NCBI GenBank assembly: GCA_030536145.1
Contig: JAUNQN010000003.1
Span: forward strand, 50,141 to 114,140
Origin: Akkermansia sp.
GTDB lineage: Bacteria > Verrucomicrobiota > Verrucomicrobiia > Verrucomicrobiales > Akkermansiaceae
Direction of reading: 5' to 3'
DNA: 64,000 nucleotides
Made by a program: the position numbers and the translations under genes. Positions 52,486-62,390 of the stretch are shown one piece after another (within the stretch, counting starts at the first letter, position 1; each line of letters opens with the position of its first letter). The notes below the pieces were generated by a model, which was given only the letters and a program-made list of their open reading frames with translations, was not told the origin of the DNA and did not search any database.

Positions 52486-53018
52486 TACCCTAATGTTGTT
52501 CTGCGCGTGGAGGAGCCGAACCCTCCCAGCAGGGAGGAGCCGTTGACAGTACGGGAGAGTGAATATCGGCGGCGAGCCGCAGTCGCATCGTTAGCTTGCA
52601 CCGCCGCCATGTCAACCTGTGTAGCCGCAGCCTGTGTTGCCATCGGCGTTCCTGATGCAGCAGCCATCTTGTCCGCCGCCGCCAACGTAGCAGCATCGGA
52701 TTCTCGCTGTGCGGCAAGTGCGCGGCTCTGCTGTTCGGAGGTATAGCCCATGTACCCGCCCGCAAGGGCAGCGTAGCCCAGGGCAGAGCCGGAGGTCATA
52801 GCCGCCCCGGCGGCAGACAGACCGCCAGCAACACCCATCGAGGAAGCCGCACCTGTTCCGGCCAATGCCGTAAGGGTTGCACCGCCTGTGTACACCGCGC
52901 CAGCCACGGCAGCAGCGGTGACAACAGGCGTGCGAATATCCGTCCAATGAATCGCTTTGCCGACTTCCTTAAACGGCTTCGTTATGCTCTTTCTGATACT
53001 TCCCCAGCCCATAATCAA
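52485..53018 (-). CDS. Ala/Gly-rich virion-associated protein
   Basis: 177 residues, extremely Ala/Gly/Thr-rich with a long hydrophobic stretch (VVTAAAVAGAVYTGGATLTALAGTGAA) and a helical ALAAQRESDAATLAAADK segment. Similar composition is seen in small internal virion or membrane-penetrating ejection proteins encoded near portal genes. Function assigned only by composition and place. Confidence 0.5.
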   Translation of the reverse strand: MIMGWGSIRKSITKPFKEVGKAIHWTDIRTPVVTAAAVAGAVYTGGATLTALAGTGAASSMGVAGGLSAAGAAMTSGSALGYAALAGGYMGYTSEQQSRALAAQRESDAATLAAADKMAAASGTPMATQAAATQVDMAAVQANDATAARRRYSLSRTVNGSSLLGGFGSSTRRTTLG

Positions 53019-53617
53019 GCAATGAAAACTTTGCGGATTTTCTCTGTGGTGTCACCAAAGCGGGCGAGCTGATAATGCGGGGTGTCGGGCATAGACCTCC
53101 AGTCACCACCCCACAGGAAGCCATCGGGGCATCCGCAGTCGGCGTGGAGCTTGCGATAGAGCTTGTCTCCCTCCTCATACTTGCCGTTGACGAACACACC
53201 GAGGTCGAACGCAATCCCGAAGTTATGATTGCTATAACCGGCTTTAGCCTTGGTGACAACAATACCGGGGAGAGTACGCCCCTGCTGATAGAGCTTGTCC
53301 TGTTCGCGGTAACTTCGCGTGCCGCAGATGATTTTCACCACGCAGCCGTTCTGTTCTGCCCACGGCAGTACCCGCCCCTTGAACCATGCACGGATTGCTT
53401 TTTGGCAACTCGGAAGAAGCGTCTCCAGATTGCCCTCACTCCGCGTATCAAGCGCACCGATTGCCTGTTTGTGGGCAAGAGCATCACGCAGCCAGCATTG
53501 CCATGCGGCTTCCGTTTTCTTACCCCAAATGCAATCGACCACTCCGCACGCATACCCATCTAAGCGCATGAGTCGTTGTGCAAACGCGACTTCCTTCTTG
53601 ATGTCCTCAATGTTCAT
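53015..53617 (-). CDS. Endolysin, M15-family peptidoglycan peptidase
   Basis: 200 residues. N-terminal ~80 residues are a helical peptidoglycan-binding-like domain (FAQRLMRLDGYACGVVDCIW). The C-terminal domain is an M15 (VanY/L-Ala-D-Glu type) peptidase: IICGTRSYREQDKLYQQG, the zinc motif SNHNFGIAFDLG (His and Asp ligands) and a later DTPHYQL (third His). No signal peptide, so it needs a holin, which the two upstream membrane genes could provide. Confidence 0.85.
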   Translation of the reverse strand: MNIEDIKKEVAFAQRLMRLDGYACGVVDCIWGKKTEAAWQCWLRDALAHKQAIGALDTRSEGNLETLLPSCQKAIRAWFKGRVLPWAEQNGCVVKIICGTRSYREQDKLYQQGRTLPGIVVTKAKAGYSNHNFGIAFDLGVFVNGKYEEGDKLYRKLHADCGCPDGFLWGGDWRSMPDTPHYQLARFGDTTEKIRKVFIA

Positions 53618-53897
53618 GCTTCTCGTTCTTCACTTTGTTGGCAAGTTCATTCAAAAGGCTTTCGTTTGCAGCCAAAGCCAGCGGGCATTGAGCGCACTTC
53701 TGCAAGGCTTCCGTAGCTTGCTTTTGCAGCTCGTCCTGACGGCGGTATGCCCGGAGCAACTGCCATGCAAGCAATGCAGTTCCCACACCGAACGCCCCTG
53801 TTTTCAGCCATCCGTCAACGGACACAGGGTCAATCATGCCGATAATCGCGCCCGCAGACAGGGTAAGCCCACCAATTCCAAAGACAGCGTTATTCAT
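53607..53897 (-). CDS. Putative holin
   Basis: 96 residues. Two hydrophobic segments at the N-terminal half (GIGGLTLSAGAIIGMI; TGAFGVGTALLAWQLLRAY) and a charged C-terminal helix (NESLLNELANKVKNEKHEH). Adjacent to the endolysin with an 11-base overlap; size and topology are those of small holins. Confidence 0.65.
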   Translation of the reverse strand: MNNAVFGIGGLTLSAGAIIGMIDPVSVDGWLKTGAFGVGTALLAWQLLRAYRRQDELQKQATEALQKCAQCPLALAANESLLNELANKVKNEKHEH

Positions 53898-54177
53898 GAT
53901 TACTCCTTTCGATAGATTTCAGATTGTTCTCAATGTCGCGCATAATCTCATCCTGTTGCGCGTTGAACTCGCAGCACCTGTTCACCATGAGAGCGACTGT
54001 GCCGAGAGCCACGGAAAAGAACCAAATCGACACCGCCTTACTGTATCGGTCGATAAAGGGTTTCGCGCCTTGTTCCTGTACCTGACTAACTATTTCAAGG
54101 TCAATCGCGGCATGAACAGCCGCCTTATCCTCATCTGTCAGCCCCTTGTATGCTTCAATGATTTCTTCTTTAGTCAT
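53890..54177 (-). CDS. Small single-pass membrane protein of the lysis module
   Basis: 95 residues: an acidic helical N-terminus (MTKEEIIEAYKGLTDEDKAA), one membrane segment (AVSIWFFSVALGTVALMV) and a short helix with Asn/Glu. It overlaps the holin gene by eight bases. It may be an antiholin, second holin or spanin-like subunit; the sequence does not decide. Confidence 0.55.
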   Translation of the reverse strand: MTKEEIIEAYKGLTDEDKAAVHAAIDLEIVSQVQEQGAKPFIDRYSKAVSIWFFSVALGTVALMVNRCCEFNAQQDEIMRDIENNLKSIERSNHE

Positions 54178-54179
54178 AG

Positions 54180-54944
54180 TTATTCAGCAGTAGTTGTTGT
54201 GGAAAGGAGAGCAAGCAATTCGTCCTTGTGTGCCAGAAGCTCACTAAGCCCCATTGCATCGGATTCCGAGAAAGAGGTCATGAGGTAGCACTCCACGACT
54301 AGGCTCAAAGCCCCTGACAGGTGTGCGGTGGAGATGGAGTCATCCGCAGGGCGTGCATGAGAGCGCAGCCCCATAACGCTACTGGTCGCCCAGTCAGTTT
54401 CCCTGTCAGGCACGGCACAGAAACGCAAGACTGCGTTTTCAGGCAACTCGATATCCTCGAAGTGCCAAACGTATGTGCTATTTACCGCATAGGTGGAGGA
54501 ATCGGTTGAGCAGCCCAGAAAGTGCGGCGTGCCATTGCTTTCCTCATACCAGACAGCAAGGTAAATCGGGGTCTTGGTGATGTCGCCCCGCGTAGCCGTG
54601 CGCGTTGGAATACGCACCTCTCGCAATTTACCGCCGGGGTTATATCGAGGGTGGAGCTTGAACCATGCAGCATTGCAATTATCGCTCGCTTCCATGGTGT
54701 GTTTCACCGAATGAAGCGGCGACTCCTCTTTACGAATCTCCAACTCCGTTCGCGGCACGGCAACGATAACCGCATCCTCATCAGAAATGAGCGTTCGTGG
54801 AGAAACGCACACGAAAATCTGCTGAGTGCGGGGAGGTACAGTCAGGAGGGCGTGTTCCGCGCCCGCTCCATCAAGGTACGACACAGCACAACCGCTGTCG
54901 CTCACAATGGCGTAACATTCATGAGGTGTAAGTGGTACTTCCAT
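54180..54944 (-). CDS. Phage structural protein of unknown role
   Basis: 254 residues, no membrane segment. Starts VPLTPHECYAIVSDSGCAVSY and contains beta-rich stretches (AEHALLTVPPRTQQIFVCVS; PIYLAVWYEES; YVWHFEDIELPENAVLRFC) plus a Ser/Leu-rich C-terminal helix. Probably a virion or tail accessory protein given its place between large terminase and lysis genes. It has a promoter-like motif 34 bases upstream. Confidence 0.5.
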   Translation of the reverse strand: MEVPLTPHECYAIVSDSGCAVSYLDGAGAEHALLTVPPRTQQIFVCVSPRTLISDEDAVIVAVPRTELEIRKEESPLHSVKHTMEASDNCNAAWFKLHPRYNPGGKLREVRIPTRTATRGDITKTPIYLAVWYEESNGTPHFLGCSTDSSTYAVNSTYVWHFEDIELPENAVLRFCAVPDRETDWATSSVMGLRSHARPADDSISTAHLSGALSLVVECYLMTSFSESDAMGLSELLAHKDELLALLSTTTTAE

Positions 54945-54977
54945 TGCCGCGAGTTTACGGCTTCTCTTGACCTGTTC

Positions 54978-54996
54978 CTATGTGCGTTTTCGGCAG
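54978..54996 (-). promoter_or_regulatory. Phage promoter/operator motif, copy b
   Basis: CTATGTGCGTTTTCGGCAG on the plus strand, ending just before the large-terminase stop and 34 bases from the next gene's ATG. CGGC and GCCG flank a short loop here. Confidence 0.6.
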
Positions 54997-54997
54997 A

Positions 54998-56653
54998 TTA
55001 GCCGAAGCATGAGGGAATACCTAACGCTTCAACAGGCTTGCGTGAAGCCACGGCGAAATCAGCACGGTTCATACTACGCACACCGAGCCGAGAAACATAC
55101 CCGGCATTGTAGCCCTCAACGAATGTTCTAAAGCTATCCGCGCCGTGGGAGCAAGCATCGTGAAGCGGTTGGCGAGCCTCCTTTCCGTTCGCGCCCATCT
55201 TGCCTACCTGATAATTTTCGAGCGCGTCAAGACCGCTCATGTATTCCACGCCATCAACATGAACCGCGTTGGAGCAGCGGCGGTGAAACACACAATGCGG
55301 CAGCAGTTCTTTGACCGCATAAATGCCTTTCCATACGTTGTCCGTCCTCGGTACAATGACTGTGGGGAAGCGGGCATTGTAGAGCTTTGTCTCGAATGAT
55401 ACGCCCTCCCAGTCACGGCGGGCGGCATCGTGCGGAAGAATGTTCAGGTTGATGCTCTGCCCGAACGCTCGTTCCCACGCGCGCACGATGTTGATATAAT
55501 GAGCAAGGTCTTTGTCATTTGCGCTGTAATAATCCAGAATGTAGAACTTGCCATCGGGTCCGGGTTGCACCAGCCAAAGGCTCATGTAGTCCGACAAGCC
55601 AATATCCCATGAAACGTACAGCGGAGCGTAGCTATCCGCTTCAAAATCCTGCCCGATACGCCCATCCGCACGCAATCGCGTGATGATTGTGCCGTAAATG
55701 GCACCCTCGACCTGTTGTGCAAAGGCTTCATCCGGCGTGGAGGGGTACTCCGTCTTGACTCGATAGCCAAATGTTTTGTCTTGTACGCTGTACCAGCGTT
55801 TCTGCCCATCTGTCAGGATAATTCCTTGCAGAGCCAGCGACTCGAAATAGTCATCCAGCGCATGATTCCACTCGAACGCCTCCCCCTCAATGGAATATTC
55901 CGATTGTCTCCACCACGGGAAGAAAAAGAATCGCCAGTCCATCGGGGATAGCTTGCGATTCTGCGCTTCCATAGCTTCCCTCATGAGTCGGTAGTTTTCG
56001 CCATAACGCCCGCCCTCATGCGTACTTTCCATGATTACCACGCCATTTTTCGGCACGGCGTTCACACCGCCTGACAAAATTTCCAGAGCCTTTGCGGGAT
56101 TGTTATTCGCCACCCACCCAAATTCGGAAACATGAAGAATGTTCAGCTTACTACCGCGCAACGATGTACCGATACGCACCTGTGAGCCGTTGGAGAAAAC
56201 GGCTTTTTGAGCCATGACTGTCTCGGAGATTTTCTTCCCCTTGAGCAGCGTGCGGGCGATTGCCTGTCCGTGGAGTTTGATTTTCTCTCGGTCTTTCGGA
56301 TCCTCGACAAAATCCAGCGAGCTATCGTCAGGCGGCTCCAGCAAACATTGCAGAGCGAGCCTGATTTTGTCCATCTTCTCCTCGCCATCAGGGAGCGATT
56401 TGTCGATAATGCCCGCCGTTGTGTAGGGTCGATGCAAGCAAGCGTCCAGCATATAGATGGACGAATATGTACTCATGCCCAACTGTCGGGCTTTGAGAAT
56501 CATGTTTCTGTTCCAGAGCCGCTTGAAAAGGTCGCTTTGCGCCCAGTTCATGCGGAACCGCTGCAAGCCGTTCTCTTTGGTGTCAATGTGGTAGAGGTGA
56601 TTGAGTCGCCACTCCCGGTTGTTGACGCAGCCGTTGTACCAATCCTTGCCCAT
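54998..56653 (-). CDS. terL: Terminase large subunit
   Basis: 551 residues; ATP-driven DNA packaging motor and nuclease. ATPase: Walker A-like NMILKARQLGMSTYSS near residue 58-73 and a Walker B-like ILHVSEFGWV near 175-184. Nuclease: YVSWDIGLSDYMSLW with a catalytic Asp around residue 350 and further acidic positions downstream (ILDYYS; DAARRDWEG). ATG at 56,653 is one base after the upstream stop; in-frame codons further upstream lie inside the nozzle gene. Confidence 0.85.
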   Translation of the reverse strand: MGKDWYNGCVNNREWRLNHLYHIDTKENGLQRFRMNWAQSDLFKRLWNRNMILKARQLGMSTYSSIYMLDACLHRPYTTAGIIDKSLPDGEEKMDKIRLALQCLLEPPDDSSLDFVEDPKDREKIKLHGQAIARTLLKGKKISETVMAQKAVFSNGSQVRIGTSLRGSKLNILHVSEFGWVANNNPAKALEILSGGVNAVPKNGVVIMESTHEGGRYGENYRLMREAMEAQNRKLSPMDWRFFFFPWWRQSEYSIEGEAFEWNHALDDYFESLALQGIILTDGQKRWYSVQDKTFGYRVKTEYPSTPDEAFAQQVEGAIYGTIITRLRADGRIGQDFEADSYAPLYVSWDIGLSDYMSLWLVQPGPDGKFYILDYYSANDKDLAHYINIVRAWERAFGQSINLNILPHDAARRDWEGVSFETKLYNARFPTVIVPRTDNVWKGIYAVKELLPHCVFHRRCSNAVHVDGVEYMSGLDALENYQVGKMGANGKEARQPLHDACSHGADSFRTFVEGYNAGYVSRLGVRSMNRADFAVASRKPVEALGIPSCFG

Positions 56654-56654
56654 A

Positions 56655-59204
56655 TCAGCCTTGCAGTCCGAGAATGTGAAGTCCGCGATTGCCAGACACC
56701 CGCATACCAATTTTGCGGTTGAATCCCCAGCCGGAGGGAGCAATCAGGTTGTCGTGCCACCCCGCTTCTAATGCAGGGCGGTGTGTAGCAACTTCCATCC
56801 AGCGGTTGCCGCCGTCGGAGGTCATTTCAATCAGCCCGGTAGTCAGGTCAACATCAGCACCGAAACACACGGAGAACGGCGTAGAGGGAGCTTTCTTAAC
56901 CACTTGTTCCAGCGGATTGCCAAGGGCATTTGTAACGAAGAGGGAGACATAATCGCCGCCCACGTTGTCCTCGTATTCCGATTCATCATCGACAACCTCG
57001 ATGTAGGGCGTTCCGTCTCGCTCTACCAAGAAGAACACCCTGTCGCGCTTGAGTCCGTCAGGCAGCACGCAGACATCGAGAACGGAGCCGTTGGTCGTCC
57101 ACCTATGCCACGCCGAGACTTTTTGAGCGGCATCGTAGGTACAGAGCGCAACGGAGCCGTCACCCATGACGAAGTATGCGACCGCATCGGGCTTGCTCAC
57201 CATAGCCGAAAGCCCGAACCCGCCGTGCTGTTCCGCAATGTGGGAGGAGAACACGGAAAGGTCGTTACTGACAAGACTGTCCGCTTCCAGACTGTACGCA
57301 AACTGATAGACGCGGCCACCGCCACGGCTGATGTACAGCACATTGTTTGCCGTGAGCAGCGCGGGTATCTCGCTCGAACCGACATAGCCGACTTTCGTGC
57401 ATACCGCGTTGGAGCTGGTAAGGGTCTGTCCTGAACCGAATGTTTGAATCACATTCTCGGATGCAGAGGTCGCCACATAGAGCTTTTGATTCTGCTCTTG
57501 AAGCCAGCATATCGGATTTTGGGAGGTCGTGTTGAGAGTCAGCCAGAGGGCAGCATCATCGGAGTTGCCTGTCATGAAATTGTCGAGGTCGTCAACACGA
57601 CTCATCCAGAGCGTTTGCGGCTGTTCTTTCGTAGAAGCAAAGACCAAGCGGCTATTGAGGAGTGTTGCGTGGATGGGGTAGCCGTACCGGGGAGAAAAGG
57701 CTTGCCAGCTCCAGTCGTAGACTTGCCGGGTGTATGTCAACGCAGGGCGCACCGCGTCCATCACGCTCCAGAATGAGCTTGCGGCGGGCGTGTATTTCAG
57801 GACTGTGTTGTGCTTGTAGCTTGAAATAATCAGGCGGTTGGCACAATCATCGAGGGGGAATCCCTTGAGAATGTTGTTTGCGCCTGACTGTGTAGCATCG
57901 TAGTCATTCTGCCTACGGCTCATCACTAAGCGCAGACGGAGGTAACATTCTTCCCCTGACTCATCCCCGCTTACCATGAGATTACTCGCCGCAAAGTTTC
58001 GGCTGAAACTTGTGCCGCGAACCTCCCAATTTGAATTGAGTTCGCCTGTGTCGTAATTACGCACTACCTCATATTTGCCGAACCACACGCCGGAGCAGAA
58101 AAAGCTCCACGCCCCCTTGCACGTTCCGGCTTTGCCCACGGGCAGGCCGTGCCAAAAGTGTTCGGGGTAATCGGCAAAGGATGCACCGCCGGCGGCAGGC
58201 TTGCTGAAAGCCTTGATGCAATACCAAAATTCCCAGTATGAGCTTTGAAAGGCAATCTTCGTGCCGAGCGGTACAGAGCCGCTTGCCTGTAAATCCTTGA
58301 GCGAATAGACGCGCTTCGCCTTTTGGATAAAGGCCGCGTCAATGTCGGTTGCGGGCTGAAAATAGGAGGGGTAGTTGGCGGGGCTTTCCAAGCCCGCCAC
58401 ATAGTTGGAGACAGGCCATCCGTCAGTTGCCACGCAAACGTAATACTTTGTTTCCTCCTCCAGCGGCACGGCGAACGCCTGCCCGGGTGCAGCGGTAGTG
58501 GGCAATGAAGTAGCAATGTTCACTCCGGCACGCAACGCAGAGCTTGTACTTTCGATTTCCTGTTGGTCGAGGTAGAAGCTCGCTTGCAGATAATCGGCAT
58601 CTGCGGAATCCTCCAGCGGCAGCTCGTCCTCATCTTCGTTCGCATCGAATGAGACTTCGGCATCATCTCCCTTGACGCTGATGGTGATAGGCAATTCCCT
58701 GTCCTGATGATTGAATCGGTAGGGGCGATTCTTGAACGCCCAGGGAGAAAAGCTCCATTCCGAGCCATCATAGGAGAGGACAAAAGGCTTTGAGTCCGCA
58801 CTCGTCAGCAGCAAGAGCTTGTTGATTTGGTAAGCACGCACCGCGCGGGGGATGCAATGCCATGAAAGCACTTCGCCGCTTTCCTCATCTTCATCACCAT
58901 CTGCGAATCGGGCGACTACCGCCCCGCTGTCAGGCGCGAATACGCGCACGGAATCAGCGGACACCAGCACGATAAAACGCTCCTGTGAGGACGGCGCGTA
59001 GCTGTAAATGAACGGAAAGAGCTTGTCCTCCACGCTTACCGCTTTGGCGAAAAAGCGCATACCACGGCGGCGTTTTATACCGCCCATCGGACTGACTTCC
59101 CAATTCTCCAAAATGTCCAATGCGCGCATGGATGGGTCAACATCGTAGCGCACCGCCATTTCAGGGGAAAACTCGCCGGAATTAAAGGCAACTCGTGTTT
59201 GCAT
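56655..59204 (-). CDS. Tail nozzle / tail tubular protein
   Basis: 849 residues, mostly beta-rich. The N-terminal NSGEFSPEMAVRYDVDPSMRA and SPMGGIKRRRGMRFFAKAV are characteristic of podovirus tail-nozzle (gp12-like or P22 gp10-like) proteins, whose starting motif is FN-x-GE-x-SP followed by GG-x-x-RR-x-G-x-x-F. The rest contains many strand-turn segments. The ATG at 59,204 overlaps the upstream stop (TAATG). Confidence 0.75.
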   Translation of the reverse strand: MQTRVAFNSGEFSPEMAVRYDVDPSMRALDILENWEVSPMGGIKRRRGMRFFAKAVSVEDKLFPFIYSYAPSSQERFIVLVSADSVRVFAPDSGAVVARFADGDEDEESGEVLSWHCIPRAVRAYQINKLLLLTSADSKPFVLSYDGSEWSFSPWAFKNRPYRFNHQDRELPITISVKGDDAEVSFDANEDEDELPLEDSADADYLQASFYLDQQEIESTSSALRAGVNIATSLPTTAAPGQAFAVPLEEETKYYVCVATDGWPVSNYVAGLESPANYPSYFQPATDIDAAFIQKAKRVYSLKDLQASGSVPLGTKIAFQSSYWEFWYCIKAFSKPAAGGASFADYPEHFWHGLPVGKAGTCKGAWSFFCSGVWFGKYEVVRNYDTGELNSNWEVRGTSFSRNFAASNLMVSGDESGEECYLRLRLVMSRRQNDYDATQSGANNILKGFPLDDCANRLIISSYKHNTVLKYTPAASSFWSVMDAVRPALTYTRQVYDWSWQAFSPRYGYPIHATLLNSRLVFASTKEQPQTLWMSRVDDLDNFMTGNSDDAALWLTLNTTSQNPICWLQEQNQKLYVATSASENVIQTFGSGQTLTSSNAVCTKVGYVGSSEIPALLTANNVLYISRGGGRVYQFAYSLEADSLVSNDLSVFSSHIAEQHGGFGLSAMVSKPDAVAYFVMGDGSVALCTYDAAQKVSAWHRWTTNGSVLDVCVLPDGLKRDRVFFLVERDGTPYIEVVDDESEYEDNVGGDYVSLFVTNALGNPLEQVVKKAPSTPFSVCFGADVDLTTGLIEMTSDGGNRWMEVATHRPALEAGWHDNLIAPSGWGFNRKIGMRVSGNRGLHILGLQG

Positions 59205-59980
59205 TAGTAGACTTCTTTCACTTTCAAATTGAAAATTCGCCAGAAAGCGGGGTATGTCAGGCGGCACGCAGATATGCCGCTACTCCCGCCGACTTCCATG
59301 CTCAAACGCAAGGGCTCGGCTGTGTAATCGGGAACCAAGCCCGCCACTTCTCCGTGTGTGTGCGTGCTGTCACCTCTCCAATGGCCGGGGTGATTGTGCC
59401 AAGGTACGGCGATGTATGTTCTCCCTGTACGCAGACCCACCAAATTGCCGCTCGCCCAGCTACATACTTTTTTCTGTCCTTTCCAATGGGTGTAGGTCAG
59501 AGCGGTGCCGGGCAGCCACGGCTCAAGCAGGGTATGTGCAAATCCTACGTTTTGCGCGGGGCTGGTGAAGTTGTCGCTCGTATGCGCGGGTACCAACGCA
59601 CCAAACGGCAAGGTGGAGCCGATGTAGTCGGCAAGGATTGTTCTCACCCCGCTTGTTAGCTGTATGACTTCGCCCTCCATCCTCAAAGGAGCAGAGCCGT
59701 CAGGGCTTTTATTGATGTAATAATGCGTGCCGTTGTTGATGGTGAAGCGCAGATAGCAATTTGCCGACCCTGCATCCACGCCCTGCATGGCGCGTTGAAC
59801 ATGGAGCCAATAGAGGTAGTCAAGAGTGCCGGGCTTCGGCAGCTCCACCCGCAAGCCCATGGCATAGTTGCCATCGGACGGCCAGAGCTTCTTTTCTCCG
59901 TGATAAAGAGCCACCGCGCGGATATTCCCGCCGAACACGTTTGTGACTCGTTGCAGTTTGCCGTTGAGTGCTACTTTCAT
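59204..59980 (-). CDS. Phage tail protein of unknown role
   Basis: 258 residues, beta-rich (KVALNGKLQRVTNVFGGNIRA; YAMGLRVELPKPGTLDYLYW; CYLRFTINNGTHYYINK). Many His/Trp in the middle (PWHNHPGHWRGDSTHTHGE). Lying between fibre and nozzle genes with four-base and one-base overlaps, it is likely a tail or fibre-adaptor component. Confidence 0.5.
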   Translation of the reverse strand: MKVALNGKLQRVTNVFGGNIRAVALYHGEKKLWPSDGNYAMGLRVELPKPGTLDYLYWLHVQRAMQGVDAGSANCYLRFTINNGTHYYINKSPDGSAPLRMEGEVIQLTSGVRTILADYIGSTLPFGALVPAHTSDNFTSPAQNVGFAHTLLEPWLPGTALTYTHWKGQKKVCSWASGNLVGLRTGRTYIAVPWHNHPGHWRGDSTHTHGEVAGLVPDYTAEPLRLSMEVGGSSGISACRLTYPAFWRIFNLKVKEVY

Positions 59981-62358
59981 GCGGTGACGATGTAAAGGGT
60001 ATCGGGGCTAAGAGCGGAGAGCTTCGCAAAGTCCGCCGAGCTGACCTTGGCCAACTTGGCAATGCCGCTGTTACCGCGCAGCACTACGGAGCTGTTGATG
60101 GTGTTGTTCACCTCGCTACGGAGTTGCGAGACGGAGGAGCTTATCGTGTTTTGGGCAAAGGTCTTGACGGCGGCAATGCTGTTCTCCAGCGTCTTTTTGT
60201 CGGCGGTTGCACTTGTTAGCGTGTAATACGTTCTTGCTGCATCCGCTTTGGTGAGGTAGGTTTCCGCAATCTTTCGTTCCATTTGGGCGTGTTGCTCACG
60301 CACCCACACATCGGTGACAGGGGTGTTTGCCGCCCATGCCTGAATCTTTGCCGCTGTCCAATAGTTGCTCTCGATATGCCGTTTATCGAGGTAGTTTTCA
60401 TTGAGGTAGGTGAAAACTGTGCTTCCTGTCGGAACGGACAACGTAGCCCCTCCCGATACGCCACCCAGCATGACACCGCCGAGCAGCGTTTCCGTGGCAG
60501 CAGACAAGGCAAGCCCGTTCTCCGCGCTTTGGGTGAATGAGTCCGTTGTCAGCAGCCCCATGTAGAAATCCGTGCTGTTGAAGTAGGATGCAGACGCATC
60601 GGGAGCGAATCGTTCGGACAGTTCACGCGCCAAGGCACTACCTGTTGCCAGCCATGATGCACGCTTGCGGTGTTGCAATGCCCCGGAATAGAGCAGATTG
60701 TTTGCCAGCTCGCCATTGGCGGTGGAAGAAATGCCATGCTGGTAAGGAATCGGATTCAGGGTCGAGAAGTCACTCCCCAGCTTTACCGCGCCGTAACGCT
60801 TGCGTGTTGCCCTGCGCGTCACCAAACGCCCGGTGTTCGTTTTGGCGATATTCTGCATATCGGCTGTTTCCGTCTCCATCTCTCCGCTGGAGGGTCGAAC
60901 CGCACCATAGCGGTTATAGTTGCCGTCCAACACGGCAATGGAGCCGTCAGACCTCGCGCCGATGTTCTGCATAGCCGCCGTGCGTTCGGGGGCTTCCGTA
61001 CTACTCAGACGGACGGAGCCGGGTACAGTCGTATCAGCCAGCGGAACGGCCATCTGTCCTGTCGGGTTTACGCCCACGGGCGCACCCCCAGAAACAACCC
61101 TATCCGTGGCGAGTTTGACTAAGCCGTAAATCTCGCTTGTGCTGATGTCGTTGACTTCACCCACGCGCACCCAGCCCGCCGTGCCATCTGCACTTTCAAT
61201 CCACGCATATTCCGCATAAAAAGCCGTGGGGGTAGGATTTTCGAGAGGAACGTAGTAGTAGTAACCGCCGTTGCACGTTTCACCTTCCGTGGGAATATCC
61301 TCGTAGGTGTCCACCAGCAGACGCACGATTTGTGAGCCGTTCAGCCCATTCTTTCCCTGTGCCTGAACGCCTGTGTCAACATAGGCTTGTTCCTCGGCAT
61401 CCCATTGCACCCAATGCCCCAGAGCATTGATGTAGGGAGACTTGCCATCTTCGGGAATAGCCTTGAGTTCCGTTGTTTGATAGCTCTCGGTTTCATCATC
61501 CCAGAGCCACCAGCAGTTGTCATTGCCGATGATGGGAGACTTGCCGTTCTCACCCTGTGCGCGAATCCCGGTGTCAATAGCGTGCGGAGAGCCCTTCAAG
61601 CCAACGTGCCATGTTCCGTTGTCTCCAACCCAGATGAGCGTGTAGACTGTTTCTTCCCAGCGGGCAAGAAAGGCATTGGCGACCTTGACATTTTCGCTTG
61701 TCTCCGATGCATAGCCCTGTGCTTTTTCGGCACTCGCAGCGGCAAGCCGCTCTTTTTCGGCTGCAAGGGCTGCACTTTGTGCCGCTTGTTCCGCACTATC
61801 GGCAGCTTCATCGGCAAGCGAGCGTATCTCCTCTTTTATGCGATTGCCTGTTTCCTGAACCTCTACTTTGGCAGCTTCGGCGGCTTCATCGACACGACCG
61901 AGAGTCGCTTCTGCCTGCCGTGCATAGAACATGGCATCCGTAGTGGCGTGAAATTGGGCAGAAACTACGGCATTATCTTCGCCTATCACCAGCGTGGCCG
62001 TGTAGGGCGTTTCCGCAGAGGGCTGATGCCCGACAATGGCATCCAGAACGCTGTACAGACCGATGATAAAGCGGTCGTTGCGTCCATCTTCGTTCGTTGC
62101 CCACACTTCGTAACGCCAAACACCCGCCGTCAGGGCAGGGAAAAACAGGTCAAGCGTGTTTTCTCCAAGGGAACTGACACCCACTCCCAGCTCTACTGTC
62201 TCTCCGCTCGTCTCATGTCTCATGCGACCATGAAATCCCGCAAAGCGGGCAGCAGAGTATGCTTCGCCGTGAATGTCCTTGAGGTCAACAAGGACACGGC
62301 GCGCCAGTTGGGCAGCGCACGTTACATTAAGGGTCGCTGGAATTTCGGAAATCACCAT
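59977..62358 (-). CDS. Tail fibre / receptor-binding protein
   Basis: 793 residues. N-terminal domain (1-140) would join the virion; a coiled coil at about 145-225 (EAAEAAKVEVQETGNRIKEE, SAALAAEKERLAAASAEKA) trimerises the shaft. Next come repeated units of form GKSP-x-I ... W-x-W-D-x-E ... Y (for example PYINALGHWVQWDAEEQAY) and IYGLVKLATDRVV, and a C-terminal shaft with ALSAATETLLGGVMLGG and coiled coil SVSQLRSEVNNTINSSV. Modular repeats like these vary among host-range variants. A promoter-like motif lies 33 bases upstream. Confidence 0.75.
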   Translation of the reverse strand: MVISEIPATLNVTCAAQLARRVLVDLKDIHGEAYSAARFAGFHGRMRHETSGETVELGVGVSSLGENTLDLFFPALTAGVWRYEVWATNEDGRNDRFIIGLYSVLDAIVGHQPSAETPYTATLVIGEDNAVVSAQFHATTDAMFYARQAEATLGRVDEAAEAAKVEVQETGNRIKEEIRSLADEAADSAEQAAQSAALAAEKERLAAASAEKAQGYASETSENVKVANAFLARWEETVYTLIWVGDNGTWHVGLKGSPHAIDTGIRAQGENGKSPIIGNDNCWWLWDDETESYQTTELKAIPEDGKSPYINALGHWVQWDAEEQAYVDTGVQAQGKNGLNGSQIVRLLVDTYEDIPTEGETCNGGYYYYVPLENPTPTAFYAEYAWIESADGTAGWVRVGEVNDISTSEIYGLVKLATDRVVSGGAPVGVNPTGQMAVPLADTTVPGSVRLSSTEAPERTAAMQNIGARSDGSIAVLDGNYNRYGAVRPSSGEMETETADMQNIAKTNTGRLVTRRATRKRYGAVKLGSDFSTLNPIPYQHGISSTANGELANNLLYSGALQHRKRASWLATGSALARELSERFAPDASASYFNSTDFYMGLLTTDSFTQSAENGLALSAATETLLGGVMLGGVSGGATLSVPTGSTVFTYLNENYLDKRHIESNYWTAAKIQAWAANTPVTDVWVREQHAQMERKIAETYLTKADAARTYYTLTSATADKKTLENSIAAVKTFAQNTISSSVSQLRSEVNNTINSSVVLRGNSGIAKLAKVSSADFAKLSALSPDTLYIVTA

Positions 62359-62390
62359 GCCCCCATGCTATGCAAGGCAGGGTGTTGATG